Notes: a model not told the origin generated them from the sequence alone. Shown: positions 27,660 through 37,461, counted from the first letter of the stretch. The stretch is 63,082 bases of DNA from Paraburkholderia sp. UYCP14C (GCF_004197395.1 NZ_SELS01000055.1:1-63082), one strand, 5' to 3'. Translations and numbers: made by a program.

Positions 27660-28016
27660 TCAGCCGCCGCTCTTGCAGGGAAACGCTTTGCCGAGTCCCA
27701 GCGAAATCGCGGTGCTCGCGTTGTAGCCCGCGGCGTTCGGGTTCTCGGCGATGTACTTGCGCACCGCATCGGTCAACTGCGCCGAGCGCGCATCCGGCGG
27801 CAGGCAGAAGTACTGGCCGACGCGCGGACCCGTGGTGCCGCCGATCGCGTCGATGGTGTTGAAGATGCCGTCGGCCGCGCCTTCGATATAGGCCGCGCAG
27901 GCACTACGCGAAGCCACATCAGTCTTGGTGCACAGCTTGTTGAGGTCGCCTCCCGTAAACGCGGCTGCCGAAAGCGGCAAGGCAAGCGCGCCGGCGAAAA
28001 TCAAAGCCCGCAGCAT
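27660..28016 (-). CDS. Rap1a/Tai-type small periplasmic protein
   Basis: A 118-residue exported protein: signal peptide to about residue 19 (LPLSAAAFTGGDL), then CTKTDVASRSACAAYIEGAA with the Cys-Tyr-GxxDG pattern, YFCLPPDA, and a final FPCKSG. The four cysteines and the CxAYIxGxxDG core match the Rap1a/Tai domain, first known as immunity proteins to type VI secretion amidases. No effector or secretion gene is near, so a role in immunity is unproven here and many relatives are simply periplasmic proteins of unknown function. ATG 28016 follows AAGGAA. Confidence 0.72.
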   Translation of the reverse strand: MLRALIFAGALALPLSAAAFTGGDLNKLCTKTDVASRSACAAYIEGAADGIFNTIDAIGGTTGPRVGQYFCLPPDARSAQLTDAVRKYIAENPNAAGYNASTAISLGLGKAFPCKSGG

Positions 28017-28238
28017 GGTGTTCCTTTCCAGGGTTGTTTATCACGCGGTCTTTCTGCCGCGTCCGGACGGCGCGCCACGCGGCGCGCCGAAGTCGTCATT
28101 CTGCACTGTTTTACGCGCTGACAGCAGGCTCGCTGCCGCACGGGGCGGACAAAACGGCTGCAAAACGGGCTGCAGAGCGGCACGGCCTTGGCGAGCGCCG
28201 GACGCCTCGCGGGCACGGTGCGCCGCCTGCGCACAGCG

Positions 28239-28970
28239 TTACTGCTTCTGCTGCTGCGTCTGCTGCATGCGCGCCGTGAGCCCTTCGACGACGTCCGGCT
28301 CCTTGTAGGTCTTCGCGAAATCGAGCGCGGTCATGCCGATCTGGTTCTTCACCGACAGGTCCGCGCCGTTGTCCAGAAGCAGCTTGACGGTCGACACGTG
28401 GCCGCCGCGCGCGGCCATCATCAGCGGCGTGGTGCCGTTCGGCGAGCCCGCATCGACGTAGGCCGAGTGGTCGAGCAGCACCTTGACGATGTCGTCGTGG
28501 CCGTTCGCGGCCGCGTAGTGCAGCGGCGCCCAACCCTTCTTGTTGACCTCGGCGTCCTTCGCGATCAGCAGATTCACGAAGTTCAGGTCGCCGACCAGCG
28601 CCGCCATCATCATCGCGTTCTCGCCGGCCTTGTCCTGAATCTCGATATCGGTCTTCGGATTCGCGAGCAATGCGGCGCCGACCTTGTCGGATTTCTCGCG
28701 AGCGGCGATCACGAGCAGCGGCATGCCCTGATTGTCGACGCTGTTCGGGTCCATGCCCTTCGCGAGCAGCTTGTTGACGCCGTCGACGTCGTCGAACTTG
28801 ACCCCCTTGATCAGCGTGTCGATCGGTGCCGCATGCGCGGGCACCGCGACCAGCGCCGCGCACGCGAGCGCGGCGGCGCACGCGAGACGGCGCGCCGGCG
28901 CGAGAGCCCGGGCGGCCGGCCCGGCGGACAGCGGTTGAAAATCAGCGGACGACGTCGAAATGTTTTTCAT
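28239..28970 (-). CDS. Exported ankyrin-repeat protein
   Basis: A 243-residue protein with an Ala-rich signal peptide ending AVPAHAAP (about 48), then about five ankyrin repeats. The clearest are GWAPLHYAAANGHDDIVKVL and GTTPLMMAARGGHVSTVKLL, with LLDNGAD and GMTALDFAKTY. It ends in a Gln-rich tail. A periplasmic protein-protein interaction role is likely. It lies 52 bases after tatD on the same strand. The N-terminal 20 residues before the hydrophobic stretch are longer than usual, so a later start is possible, but none has a better ribosome site. Confidence 0.82.
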   Translation of the reverse strand: MKNISTSSADFQPLSAGPAARALAPARRLACAAALACAALVAVPAHAAPIDTLIKGVKFDDVDGVNKLLAKGMDPNSVDNQGMPLLVIAAREKSDKVGAALLANPKTDIEIQDKAGENAMMMAALVGDLNFVNLLIAKDAEVNKKGWAPLHYAAANGHDDIVKVLLDHSAYVDAGSPNGTTPLMMAARGGHVSTVKLLLDNGADLSVKNQIGMTALDFAKTYKEPDVVEGLTARMQQTQQQKQ

Positions 28971-29022
28971 ATGGTACTTTAGGAAATCTTCCTATCCCTT
29001 TGATGTTACTCGGCTTTGTAGT

Positions 29023-29829
29023 TCAGACTCCGGCCGGCGCGGCGACGGCCGGCGCGGCGATTCCGAACAGCCTGAAGAAGTTTTGCGTGGTTGCGGCGGC
29101 CAGCGCCTCGTCCGGCATCTCGCGTTGCTGCGCGATGAAGCGTCCGACATAACTGACGTACGCAGGTTCATTCGGTTTGCCACGATACGGCACCGGCGCG
29201 AGATACGGCGAGTCGGTTTCGATCAGCAAACGCTCGAGCGGCACGCGGCGCGCGACGTCCTGCACGTCGGTCGCGCTCTTGAACGTGACGATCCCCGACA
29301 GCGAAATGTAAAAATTCTGCGCGAGCGCCTGCTCGGCGATGGCCCACGGTTCGGTGAAGCAATGCATCACGCCGCCCGGCACGCCCGCGCGTTCCTCGGC
29401 CATGATGCGCAACGTATCTTCCGCAGACGAGCGCGTGTGGATGATCAGCGGCTTGTTGGTCGCATGCGCGGCGCGGATGTGGGTGCGAAAGCGCTCGCGC
29501 TGCCACTCCATGTCGGCGATCGAGCGGCCTTCGAGCCGGTAGTAGTCGAGCCCCGTCTCGCCGATCGCGACGACCTTCGGGTGTTCCGCCAGTTCGACCA
29601 GCTCGGCCACGCTCGGCTCGCGCATGTGCTCGTGATCGGGATGCACGCCGACCGACGCGTACACGTTGTCATGCCGGCTGGCGATGTCCAGCACCGACGG
29701 CAGCGTTTCGAGATCCACCGACACGCACAGCGCGTGCGAGACCGAATGGCTGCGCATGTTTTCGAGCACTTGCGGCAGACGGTCCGCGAGTCCTTCGAAG
29801 TTGATATGGCAGTGCGAATCGACAAACAT
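29023..29829 (-). CDS. tatD: TatD family metal-dependent hydrolase
   Basis: A 268-residue TIM-barrel nuclease-type hydrolase. Metal ligands are visible: HCH in DSHCHINFEG (residues 6-8), Glu in IGETGLDYY (about 94), His in LIIHTR (about 130), His in GGVMHCFTE (about 156) and Asp in IETDSPYLAP (about 206). Homologues act as 3'-5' DNA exonucleases in repair. ATG 29829 follows AGGA. The frame further upstream is not protein-like. It continues the mltG-tmk-holB direction of transcription. Confidence 0.9.
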   Translation of the reverse strand: MFVDSHCHINFEGLADRLPQVLENMRSHSVSHALCVSVDLETLPSVLDIASRHDNVYASVGVHPDHEHMREPSVAELVELAEHPKVVAIGETGLDYYRLEGRSIADMEWQRERFRTHIRAAHATNKPLIIHTRSSAEDTLRIMAEERAGVPGGVMHCFTEPWAIAEQALAQNFYISLSGIVTFKSATDVQDVARRVPLERLLIETDSPYLAPVPYRGKPNEPAYVSYVGRFIAQQREMPDEALAAATTQNFFRLFGIAAPAVAAPAGV

Positions 29830-29936
29830 GGTCAGGTCCTGCGAAAAAATGGGCGGCGGCCAGGCGATTGCGTGGCCGGGGCCGCCGGGAACAGCTTCGG
29901 ACGGCTCGGACAGCTCAGCGCGCTTACACAGCTTGC

Positions 29937-30452
29937 TCAACCGGCATGCGCAAGGCGCTTGCCAAGAATCACCAGATCGCGCTCGACGCCGTCCAGCACC
30001 GCGACGCGCGGCAACGTACCCCACGTGTCGAAGCCGAAGCCGCGGAACAGCCGCACGCTCGCTTCATTGTGACCGAACACGAAGCCGAGCACCGTGTCGA
30101 TGCCGAGACCGGGGGCCGCGTCGAGCGACGCGGCCAACAGTTGTTTGCCGAGGCCCTGACCGCGCGCGCTTTCGTCGAGATAGATGCTGACTTCGGCGGT
30201 GCGCTGATAGGCCGGCCGGCCGTAGAAATCGGAAAAGCTGAGCCACGCAATGATACGGCCCGGCTGCTTCGGATCCTCGACGACCCACAGCGGCCGCTTC
30301 TGCGGGCCGTGCGCATCGAACCACGCCTGCCTGCTCTCGACGCTGACTGGCTCGAGGTCCGCGGTGACCTGGCGCGACGGGACGGTCGAATTGTAGATGG
30401 CGACGATCGCGGGCAGATCGTCGAGCGTGGCGTCGCGGTAGGAAAGGCTCAT
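29937..30452 (-). CDS. GNAT acetyltransferase, phosphinothricin acetyltransferase-like
   Basis: A 171-residue enzyme. The opening YRDATLDDLPAIVAIYNSTV, then WVVED, AEVSIYLDESARGQGLGKQL (acetyl-CoA pyrophosphate loop RGQGLG, about 97) and LGFVFGHNEASVRLFRGFGF are the Pat/YncA pattern. It likely N-acetylates a small amine such as an amino-acid analogue; actual substrate unknown. It sits between holB and tatD. Confidence 0.85.
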   Translation of the reverse strand: MSLSYRDATLDDLPAIVAIYNSTVPSRQVTADLEPVSVESRQAWFDAHGPQKRPLWVVEDPKQPGRIIAWLSFSDFYGRPAYQRTAEVSIYLDESARGQGLGKQLLAASLDAAPGLGIDTVLGFVFGHNEASVRLFRGFGFDTWGTLPRVAVLDGVERDLVILGKRLAHAG

Positions 30453-30501
30453 GGTGGGTTGGCTTGAATGAGAAAAGACGAAAGGCTTCCTGACAGCAGG
30501 C

Positions 30502-31545
30502 TCACGCGAACAGCGCGCGATAGCCGATAAACAGTTCTTCGAACACGAGCCGCGCGTTCAGCGGATGGTTCTCGACGGCGCGCTGGCGCGTGACGGTGCG
30601 CAGAAAACGCGCAAACGCGTTGGCGTCGGCCTGCGCCGCGCAGCGCGTGAGCGCGGCCGACGCCTGCGGAAAATAGCGCGGCGCGCCGGCGGTGCGCAGC
30701 GCGAGCAGATCGTACATCCAGCGCTGCAGCCAGCCGAGCACGAGCGGCACCGGCAGCTTCTGCAGCGCTTCACCGCACGCGAATGCGTCGCACTCGGCGC
30801 CGGCCGCGAGCTGCTTGAGCGTCCAGTCGCGCAGCGGACGGTTCTCGTCGCTGGCGAGCGCGAGCGCGGCGAGCGGCGCGCCGCCCGCTTCGGCGAGCAG
30901 CGCGGGGGCGTCGGCGACGCCTTGCGCGGCGAGCCAGCGCGCAGCGGTGTCCGGCGCGGGCACGCTGATCGGCCACTGACGGCAGCGGCTGATGATGGTC
31001 GGCAGCAAACGGTCGATGCGCGCCGACACCATCAGGAACACGACGCCCGCGGGCGGCTCTTCGAGCGTCTTCAGCAACGCGTTGGCGGCCGCGACGTTGA
31101 GCGCCTCGGCCGGATACAGCACGACCACGCGCGCGCCGCCGCGATGGGAACCGACGCCGACGAAATCGAGCAGGCCGCGGATCTGTTCGATCTTGATCTC
31201 TTTGCTCGGCGTGCGGGTCTTCTTGCCTTCGTCGCCATCGGCTTTTTCGGTCTTGTCGTCGGCACCGCTCGCGGCGTTCGCGAGACCGGCTTCGGCGGCG
31301 AGCGCCTCCGGCACCACGATCCGGTAGTCGGGATGATTGCCCTGCACGAACCAGTTGCAGGCCACGCATGCGCCGCACGGCTCGCCGTTCGGCTGCGGCG
31401 CCTCGCACAGCAGCCCCTGCGCGAGGTGCTGCGCGAAGCGCAGCTTGCCGATACCCGCCTGGCCGTGCAGCAACAACGCGTGCGGCCAGTGGCCGCGCAG
31501 CTGCTGCAGGCGGTTCCAGTCATCGGCTTGCCACGGATAGATCAT
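30502..31545 (-). CDS. holB: DNA polymerase III delta' subunit
   Basis: A 347-residue clamp-loader subunit. The P-loop-like GQAGIGKLRFAQHLAQGL (about 29-46) is degenerate, as expected for delta', which does not hydrolyse ATP. The zinc module has cysteines in LLCEAP and EPCGACVACNW (about 48-65). The SRC motif is in IISRCRQWPI (about 185). A charged insert rich in Lys and Glu (about 95-118, AGADDKTEKADGDEGKK) sits before EIKIEQIRGL and is probably a flexible linker. It follows tmk by 95 bases. Confidence 0.9.
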   Translation of the reverse strand: MIYPWQADDWNRLQQLRGHWPHALLLHGQAGIGKLRFAQHLAQGLLCEAPQPNGEPCGACVACNWFVQGNHPDYRIVVPEALAAEAGLANAASGADDKTEKADGDEGKKTRTPSKEIKIEQIRGLLDFVGVGSHRGGARVVVLYPAEALNVAAANALLKTLEEPPAGVVFLMVSARIDRLLPTIISRCRQWPISVPAPDTAARWLAAQGVADAPALLAEAGGAPLAALALASDENRPLRDWTLKQLAAGAECDAFACGEALQKLPVPLVLGWLQRWMYDLLALRTAGAPRYFPQASAALTRCAAQADANAFARFLRTVTRQRAVENHPLNARLVFEELFIGYRALFA

Positions 31546-31640
31546 CGTTTGTCTTTTTGGATCAATTGGTTGTACGCGTTAATTCAGGTGTTGAACGAAC
31601 TTCGCGCGCCACTATAAGATTTAGTTATATCGCCTTGGAA

Positions 31641-32264
31641 TCAAAGACTTGCAATCAACTCTTCGAGTTGCTTCTGAATTCGCACGATGCTCTGCGAAGA
31701 GTCGATGATAGCGAATCGATACGGCGCTTCTTCCGCGCGGCGCATGTATTCGGCGCGCGTGCGCTCGAAAAACGCCGCCGACTCGCTCTCGAAACGATCC
31801 GGGTCGCGCGCCGCGCTGCGCCGCTCGTTGGCGATCGCGGGCGGCAGGTCGAACAGCACGGTCAAATCGGGCTGGAAACCGCCCTGCACCCAGCGCTCGA
31901 GCGTTTCCAGCTTGTCGCGCGGCAAGCCGCGGCCGCCGCCCTGATAGGCGAAAGTGGCGTCGGTGAACCGGTCGGACAACACCCAGTCGCCGCGGGCGAG
32001 CGCCGGCTCGATCACCTCGGCCAGATGCTGACGGCGCAGCGCGAACATCAACAGCGCCTCGGTTTCGAGGTCCATGTTCTGATGCAGCACGATCTCGCGG
32101 ATCTGCTCGCCGAGCGGGGTGCCGCCCGGCTCGCGCGTCATCACGACCGAGCGGCCGCTCGCCGCGAGCTTCGCCTGGAGCCGTTCGCGGAACCAGCCCA
32201 GATGGGTGGTCTTGCCCGCGCCGTCGATGCCTTCAAACGTAATGAATTTGCCGCGCGCCATCAT
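31641..32264 (-). CDS. tmk: Thymidylate kinase
   Basis: A 207-residue enzyme making dTDP from dTMP and ATP. P-loop [12 protein letters not shown] (about 9-20), DR box [18 protein letters not shown] (about 95-112), and the lid region near residue 150. The start ATG at 32264 overlaps the mltG stop by four bases; a second Met directly follows, so the exact first residue is open. Confidence 0.95.
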   Translation of the reverse strand: MMARGKFITFEGIDGAGKTTHLGWFRERLQAKLAASGRSVVMTREPGGTPLGEQIREIVLHQNMDLETEALLMFALRRQHLAEVIEPALARGDWVLSDRFTDATFAYQGGGRGLPRDKLETLERWVQGGFQPDLTVLFDLPPAIANERRSAARDPDRFESESAAFFERTRAEYMRRAEEAPYRFAIIDSSQSIVRIQKQLEELIASL

Positions 32265-33271
32265 TGCCCTCGAATGTATTTGTCCACGGCCTTGTTGTGT
32301 TCGCCGAGGGTGTCAGAAAAGATGCTGCTGCCGTCGCCGCGCGACACGAAGTACAGCGCGCTGCTTTGCGCCGGGTTCATCGCCGCCTGCAGCGACGCGA
32401 CGCTCGGCAGCGAGATCGGCGTCGGCGGCAGGCCCATCCGGGTGTAGGTATTGTAAGGAGTGTCGGTCTGCAGGTCTTTCTTCCTGATGTGGCCGGCGTA
32501 GCTGTCGCCCATCCCGTAGATGACCGTCGGGTCGGTCTGCAGCGGCATGCCCGCGCGCAGACGGTTGGCGAACACGGCGGCGACGAGTGCTCGGTCCGAC
32601 GCCTTGCCGGTTTCCTTTTCGATGATCGACGCCATCGTCAGCGCGTCGTACGGGGACTTGTACGGCAGGTTCGGCGCGCGTGCGAGCCACGCTTCGTCGA
32701 GCCGCACACGCATCAGACGGTACGAGCGGCGATAGATGTCGAGATCGCTCGTGCCCTTGTCGAACAGATAGGTATCGGGGAAGAACAGCCCTTCGCCGTT
32801 GCCGATCGACGCCTCGGGCGCGCCGATCGCGCTCATCAGATCCGCGTCGCTCATGCCGAGCGTGTCGTGCTTCAGCGCGGGATTCGCGTCGAGTTCGGCG
32901 CGCATATGCTTGAAGGTCCAGCCTTCGATCACCGTCGCGACATATTCGTTGACGTCGCCGCGCGCGATTTTCTGCAGTACCTCGTAGGGTGTGATGCCGG
33001 TCTTGAACTCGTAATTGCCGGACTTCAGATCGCTTTGCAGCCCGAGCAGCCGCGTCATCGCGATGAACAGCTCGGGCTCGACCGGCACGCCGCCGCGATT
33101 GAGCTGCAGCGCGACGCTGCGCAGGCTGCTGTGCGGTTTGACGGTGACGTCGAGTTGCGCCGGGGTCAATTCGAGCGGGCGGGTGGCCCAGTAGTATCCA
33201 GCGGCGATGGCTGCCGCGGCCAGCACAACGACGAGCGCGCCGGCGGCGAAACATTTCTTGAAAAGGGTCAT
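32261..33271 (-). CDS. mltG: Endolytic transglycosylase MltG (YceG)
   Basis: A 336-residue inner-membrane enzyme with one helix (residues 9-29, [20 protein letters not shown]), then a periplasmic YceG domain. Catalytic region: [15 protein letters not shown] (Glu about 217), preceded by [10 protein letters not shown] (about 158) and followed by PTVIYGMG and [17 protein letters not shown]. It cuts nascent peptidoglycan and may set glycan length. ATG 33271 is chosen because the membrane helix begins there; upstream frame is not coding-like. First gene of the mltG-tmk-holB run. AT-rich promoter sequence (about 33290-33320) is shared with divergent ygfZ. Confidence 0.93.
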   Translation of the reverse strand: MTLFKKCFAAGALVVVLAAAAIAAGYYWATRPLELTPAQLDVTVKPHSSLRSVALQLNRGGVPVEPELFIAMTRLLGLQSDLKSGNYEFKTGITPYEVLQKIARGDVNEYVATVIEGWTFKHMRAELDANPALKHDTLGMSDADLMSAIGAPEASIGNGEGLFFPDTYLFDKGTSDLDIYRRSYRLMRVRLDEAWLARAPNLPYKSPYDALTMASIIEKETGKASDRALVAAVFANRLRAGMPLQTDPTVIYGMGDSYAGHIRKKDLQTDTPYNTYTRMGLPPTPISLPSVASLQAAMNPAQSSALYFVSRGDGSSIFSDTLGEHNKAVDKYIRGQ

Positions 33272-33349
33272 GCGAAACGTGACAGGGTTGGACTGAATAT
33301 AATAACTGTTTGCCTTAGCCAAAGTCAGAATTGACTGTTCCCGGAATCC

Positions 33350-34417
33350 ATGAACACACCGCTCGTGAACGCCCCAGGTAACGCTTCCGGTCTCGCTCCC
33401 GCCGTGGCGGCGCCCGCCGCCCTGCCCATCCTGCCGCGCCCGTCGGCCGAAGAATTCGCCGCCGTGCTCGAGCATGGCGCCTACATGCCGCTGCCGCAGT
33501 TCGGCGTGATCGACGTGACCGGCGACGACGCGGCGAGCTTCCTGCACGCCCAGTTGACCAATGACGTCCAGCATCTCGACGCCGCGAACGCGCGCCTCAC
33601 CGGCTACTGCTCGGCCAAGGGCCGGCTGCTCGCCTCGTTCCTCAGCTGGCGCAGCGGCGACACGATCCGCCTGCTGGTGTCGAAAGACGTGCAGGCCGCG
33701 GTGCAAAAACGTCTGTCGATGTTCGTGCTGCGCGCGAAGGCGAAGCTCGTGGACGCGAGCGGCGAGCTCGCGGTGGTCGGCCTCGCGGGCGACGTGCGCC
33801 GCGCGCTATCCGGCGTGTTCGACGCGCTGCCGGACGGCGTGCACGTGCAGGTCGACGGCACGGCGGGCACGCTGATCCGCGTGCCGGACGCGTTGGAGCG
33901 GCTGCGCTATCTGTGGATCGGGCCGAAGGCGCAGGTCGATGCGCTGCTGGCGTCGCTCGACGCCAGGTTGAAGCGCGTGTCGCCGGCGGTGTGGGACTGG
34001 CTCGACATCCGCGCGGGCGAAGCGCGCATCACCCAGCCGGTCGTCGAGCAGTTCGTGCCGCAAATGGTCAACTTCGACGTGCTCGGCGCGGTCAACTTCC
34101 GCAAGGGCTGCTATCCTGGTCAGGAAGTGGTCGCGCGCAGCCAGTATCGCGGCACGATCAAGCGGCGCACGTCGCTCGCCAACGTCGCCGGCGAGCTGGA
34201 CACGGTCCGCCCCGGCACCGAGCTGTTCCACTCGGACGACCCGGGCCAGCCGTGCGGCATGATCGTCAACGCGGCATCGGCACAAGGCGGCGGCGTCGAT
34301 CTGCTGGTCGAGATCAAGCTCACGGCGCTCGAGGCCGGCAGCGTGCATCTCGGGGCGGCCGACGGTCCCGCGCTGCGATTCCTGACGCTGCCTTATGGGT
34401 TGCCGGCCGAGATCTGA
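33350..34417 (+). CDS. ygfZ: YgfZ family folate-dependent Fe-S repair protein
   Basis: A 355-residue cytoplasmic protein related to the glycine-cleavage T protein. The family signature KGCYPGQEVVARSQYRG (about 248-264) with its essential Cys is present. The N-terminal part has VIDVTGDDAASFLHAQLTND (about 50-69) and GRLLASFL. It uses tetrahydrofolate to support assembly or repair of some Fe-S enzymes. It is followed by a clean terminator, so it is single-gene. Confidence 0.93.
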   Translation: MNTPLVNAPGNASGLAPAVAAPAALPILPRPSAEEFAAVLEHGAYMPLPQFGVIDVTGDDAASFLHAQLTNDVQHLDAANARLTGYCSAKGRLLASFLSWRSGDTIRLLVSKDVQAAVQKRLSMFVLRAKAKLVDASGELAVVGLAGDVRRALSGVFDALPDGVHVQVDGTAGTLIRVPDALERLRYLWIGPKAQVDALLASLDARLKRVSPAVWDWLDIRAGEARITQPVVEQFVPQMVNFDVLGAVNFRKGCYPGQEVVARSQYRGTIKRRTSLANVAGELDTVRPGTELFHSDDPGQPCGMIVNAASAQGGGVDLLVEIKLTALEAGSVHLGAADGPALRFLTLPYGLPAEI

Positions 34418-34437
34418 TAGTCGGACATGACAAAAAG

Positions 34438-34461
34438 CGGCGCAATCGGGCGCCGTTTTTT
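34438..34461 (+). terminator. Intrinsic terminator after ygfZ
   Basis: CGGCGC (34438-34443) pairs with GCGCCG (34450-34455) over a six-base loop, then six T. Confidence 0.85.
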
Positions 34462-34575
34462 ATTGGCTGCTTTATTCTCGGCTGATTTTTGCCGCCTTCT
34501 CTAGCTGCCTGACCTGCTGCCTGCCGTTCCTGCATCAGCCGGCCGCCCCATGCTCTGAACGGGAGATGCTCCCCG

Positions 34576-35448
34576 ATGTGCCTGATCGTTTTCGACTGGC
34601 GACCTGATGCGGTCGATGGTCCGCTGTTCACGCTCGCCGCTAACCGCGACGAGTTCTTCCGCCGCACGGCCGAGCCGCTCGGCTGGTGGCGCGACGCGCC
34701 GAACGTGCTGGCAGGCCGTGACCTCGTAGGCGGCGGCACGTGGCTCGGGTTGTCGCGCGACGGCCGCTTCGCCGCGTTGACGAACTACCGCGCGCCCGGC
34801 GAAATGCGCGCCGATGCGCCGACCCGCGGCACGCTCGTCAGCGACTGGCTCACGAGCGCCGCGCGCGACGCCGACGGCCATCCGCACGAAACACCGCTCG
34901 CGTATCTGCAGCACGTCGCGCAAACCGGCGATATCTACAATGGCTTCAACCTGCTGGTCGGCGACTGGACCCGGCGCGAACTCGCGTGGTACTGCAATCG
35001 CGGCGCTGTCGATACAAACAGTGGCCCCGCGCTGCTCGCGCCGGGCACGCACGGCATTTCGAACGCGGTGCTCGACACCGCGTGGCCGAAGCTGGTCAGA
35101 AAGCGCGGCGAACTCGGCACGCTGCTCGCACGCGACCCGATGCCGCCGCTCGAACGCCTGATCGATCTGATGCGCGATCCGCGGCTCGCGCGCGACGACG
35201 AATTGCCGTCGACCGGTATTCCGCTCGAACGCGAACGCGCCCTATCGGCGGCGTTCATCGAATCGCCGGACAGCGGCTATGGCACGCGCAGCACCACCGC
35301 GCTGCGCGTCGCCGCCTACGGCGACGTGATCGGCGTCGCCGTCGCCGAGCGCAGCGACGACAACGGCTCGCACCGGATCGTGCGACCCGGCGATTTCGAG
35401 CGCAGCTTCGCGTTCAACGTCGAGCGCGACCGCATGAGCGTCGCGTGA
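34576..35448 (+). CDS. NRDE (TANGO2-like) family protein
   Basis: A 290-residue protein beginning MCLIVFDW with the family-defining ANRDEF motif (about residues 22-27), then GGGTWLGLSRDGRFAALTNY (about 54-73) and SPDSGYGTRSTTAL near the C-terminus (about 232). The N-terminal Cys may act as a nucleophile after Met removal, as in N-terminal nucleophile hydrolases, but function in bacteria is not established. Eukaryotic TANGO2 is linked to heme or lipid handling. A G-rich site precedes ATG 34576. Confidence 0.87.
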   Translation: MCLIVFDWRPDAVDGPLFTLAANRDEFFRRTAEPLGWWRDAPNVLAGRDLVGGGTWLGLSRDGRFAALTNYRAPGEMRADAPTRGTLVSDWLTSAARDADGHPHETPLAYLQHVAQTGDIYNGFNLLVGDWTRRELAWYCNRGAVDTNSGPALLAPGTHGISNAVLDTAWPKLVRKRGELGTLLARDPMPPLERLIDLMRDPRLARDDELPSTGIPLERERALSAAFIESPDSGYGTRSTTALRVAAYGDVIGVAVAERSDDNGSHRIVRPGDFERSFAFNVERDRMSVA

Positions 35449-35524
35449 TCGTTTGATTACCGTTTGATCACCGTCCGGCCGGCGCATTCGCCGCCGGCCG
35501 TCCACCACTTCGCGACGACCGCCC

Positions 35525-36484
35525 TCACCCGATGCCGAACGCCGCGCGCAATGCCGCAGCGGCATCCGTATGCGCGTGCGCGACTTCGGGCACGAAGCCG
35601 CCCATCTTGAAGAATTCGTGGATCATGCCGGCGTAGCGTTCGAGCGTGACCGGATTGCCGAGCGCGCGCAGTTTCTGCGCATACGCATCGCCCTCGTCGC
35701 TGAGCGGATCGTATTCGGCGGTCGCAACCCACGCGGGTGCGACGCCGCGAAAATCCGGCGCGCCACGCGCGCCGTCGAGCGGCGCGAAACGCCAGTCGTC
35801 GCGATCGCCGGGCTCACGCAGGTACTGTTCGAAGAACCACTGGATCGTGTCGCCCGACAGCAGGAAGCCGTCGGCGAGGCGCGAGTGCGAGTCGGTCTGC
35901 TGATGGCCGGTCGTGCCCGGATAGATCAGCAATTGCAGCGCGAGCGCGATGCCGGCGTCGCGCGCGAGCACCGCACAGACCGTCGCGAGCGTGCCGCCCG
36001 CGCTATCGCCGCCCACCGCGAGCCGGGTGCCGTCGATGCCGAATTCGGCCGCATGCGCGTGCAGCCAGCCGAGCGCGTCGAACGCATCGTCGAGCGCGGT
36101 CGGAAACTTGTGCTCGGGCGCGAGCCGGTAATCGACCGACAGCACCGCGCAGCGGCCGTCGCGCGCGAACATCCGGCACAGCGCATCGTGCGTATCGACG
36201 CTGCCGACCGTGAAGCCGCCGCCGTGGTAGTACACGAACGCCGGCAGCGGCTCGGCCCAGTTCGGCTCGACCGGGAAGTACAGGCGCGCGCGGATCGTCG
36301 CGCCGTCGCGCGTCGGCACGCGCAGGTCCTCGACGGAGAACATCGGCGCGCTCGGGATCTCGAGGATCGGCGCGCTTTTCTCGTACGACGCGCGCGCCGC
36401 TTGCGCGCTCATCTGGTGATACTGCGGGCGTTTGGCCCGCGCGATCATGTCGAGCACCTGCTCGATGGTGGGATTCAGCGGCAT
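35525..36484 (-). CDS. Alpha/beta hydrolase, HSL-type esterase
   Basis: A 319-residue esterase or lipase of the hormone-sensitive-lipase family: oxyanion motif YYHGGGFTVGS (about 84), LSVDYRLAPEHKFP (about 118), nucleophile GDSAGG (Ser about 158), acid in EYDPLSDEG (about 252) and catalytic His in MIHEFFKMGG (about 282). It probably hydrolyses short-chain esters. It is the last gene of a run of minus-strand lipid genes. ATG 36484 lacks a strong ribosome site; upstream sequence does not look coding. Confidence 0.88.
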   Translation of the reverse strand: MPLNPTIEQVLDMIARAKRPQYHQMSAQAARASYEKSAPILEIPSAPMFSVEDLRVPTRDGATIRARLYFPVEPNWAEPLPAFVYYHGGGFTVGSVDTHDALCRMFARDGRCAVLSVDYRLAPEHKFPTALDDAFDALGWLHAHAAEFGIDGTRLAVGGDSAGGTLATVCAVLARDAGIALALQLLIYPGTTGHQQTDSHSRLADGFLLSGDTIQWFFEQYLREPGDRDDWRFAPLDGARGAPDFRGVAPAWVATAEYDPLSDEGDAYAQKLRALGNPVTLERYAGMIHEFFKMGGFVPEVAHAHTDAAAALRAAFGIG

Positions 36485-36579
36485 GGTTTCGGTTACGTGG
36501 TGCGCTTCGCGCATCGGGTGGCACGGAGTGGCGCCAAAGGTTGGACAGGAGCCGGCGTACCGATCATGCAGCCACGCCG

Positions 36580-37461
36580 CTACTGCGCGTCTTTCACCTC
36601 GGGCTTCAGCGACATCGGATCGGACGGCTCGCGCAACTGCTCGATATCCTCGTGGCGCAGCTTCACGGTCGCCATGATGCCCGGATGCGTGATGATATAG
36701 AAACGCCGCGCGGCGATCGCCTCGAACGCGATGTCGGCGACGTCGTCGGCGCTCAGCTTGCCCGACTGCACCGCGCGCTGCAACTGCTTGCCCGCAGCGA
36801 TCTGCGAGCGCGTCGGCCGGCTCGCGTTGCGCAACTCGTCGGGACGCGCGCGCTCGGCATCGGCGATGCCGGTCGGCACGAACGCGGGACACAGCAGCGA
36901 ACAGCCGACTTCGCCGGCCGTACCAGCCTGCGCGAGCTTCAGGTCGTGATAGAGCGTCTCGGTCAGCGCCACCACCGCATGCTTCGACGCGTTGTAGATG
37001 CCCATCGCCGGCGGCGCCAGCAGCCCCGCCACCGACGCCGTGTTGACGATATGCGCAGGTTCCTTCTGCGCAAGCATGATCGGCGCGAACACGCGCACGC
37101 CGTGCGCGACGCCCATCACGTTGACGCCGAACACCCACGACCAGTCGTTGGCCGAGCTTTCCCACAGGAAGCCGCCGGTGCCGACGCCCGCGTTGTTGAA
37201 CAGAAGGTGCACCCGGCCGTACGCGGCGAGCGCCGCCTGCGCGAGCGCCTCGACCTGCTCCGCATGCGAGACGTCGGTCGGCACACCGATCGCCTCGGCG
37301 CCGGCCTCGCGCAATCCGTCGACGGTTTGCGCGAGCTGGCCGGCGTCGACATCGGCGAGCACGAGCTTCATGCCGAGCGCCGCGCCCTTGTGCGCGAACG
37401 CGCGGCCGAAGCCGCTGCCCGCGCCGGTGATCACCGCCACCTTGCCTGCGAATTCGAACAT
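36580..37461 (-). CDS. Short-chain dehydrogenase/reductase
   Basis: A 293-residue classical SDR. Cofactor loop VITGAGSGFGRAFA (about 10-23), Asp in LADVD favouring NAD(H), NNAG (about 89), and the Ser-Tyr-Lys set in NTASVAG and YNASK (about 155). The C-terminal part is longer than minimal SDRs, with ARRFYIITHPGIMATVK. ATG 37461 follows GGGAG. It is 52 bases after the MDR gene and 95 before the esterase gene, probably co-transcribed. Substrate unknown, perhaps a hydroxy- or ketoacyl compound. Confidence 0.88.
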   Translation of the reverse strand: MFEFAGKVAVITGAGSGFGRAFAHKGAALGMKLVLADVDAGQLAQTVDGLREAGAEAIGVPTDVSHAEQVEALAQAALAAYGRVHLLFNNAGVGTGGFLWESSANDWSWVFGVNVMGVAHGVRVFAPIMLAQKEPAHIVNTASVAGLLAPPAMGIYNASKHAVVALTETLYHDLKLAQAGTAGEVGCSLLCPAFVPTGIADAERARPDELRNASRPTRSQIAAGKQLQRAVQSGKLSADDVADIAFEAIAARRFYIITHPGIMATVKLRHEDIEQLREPSDPMSLKPEVKDAQ

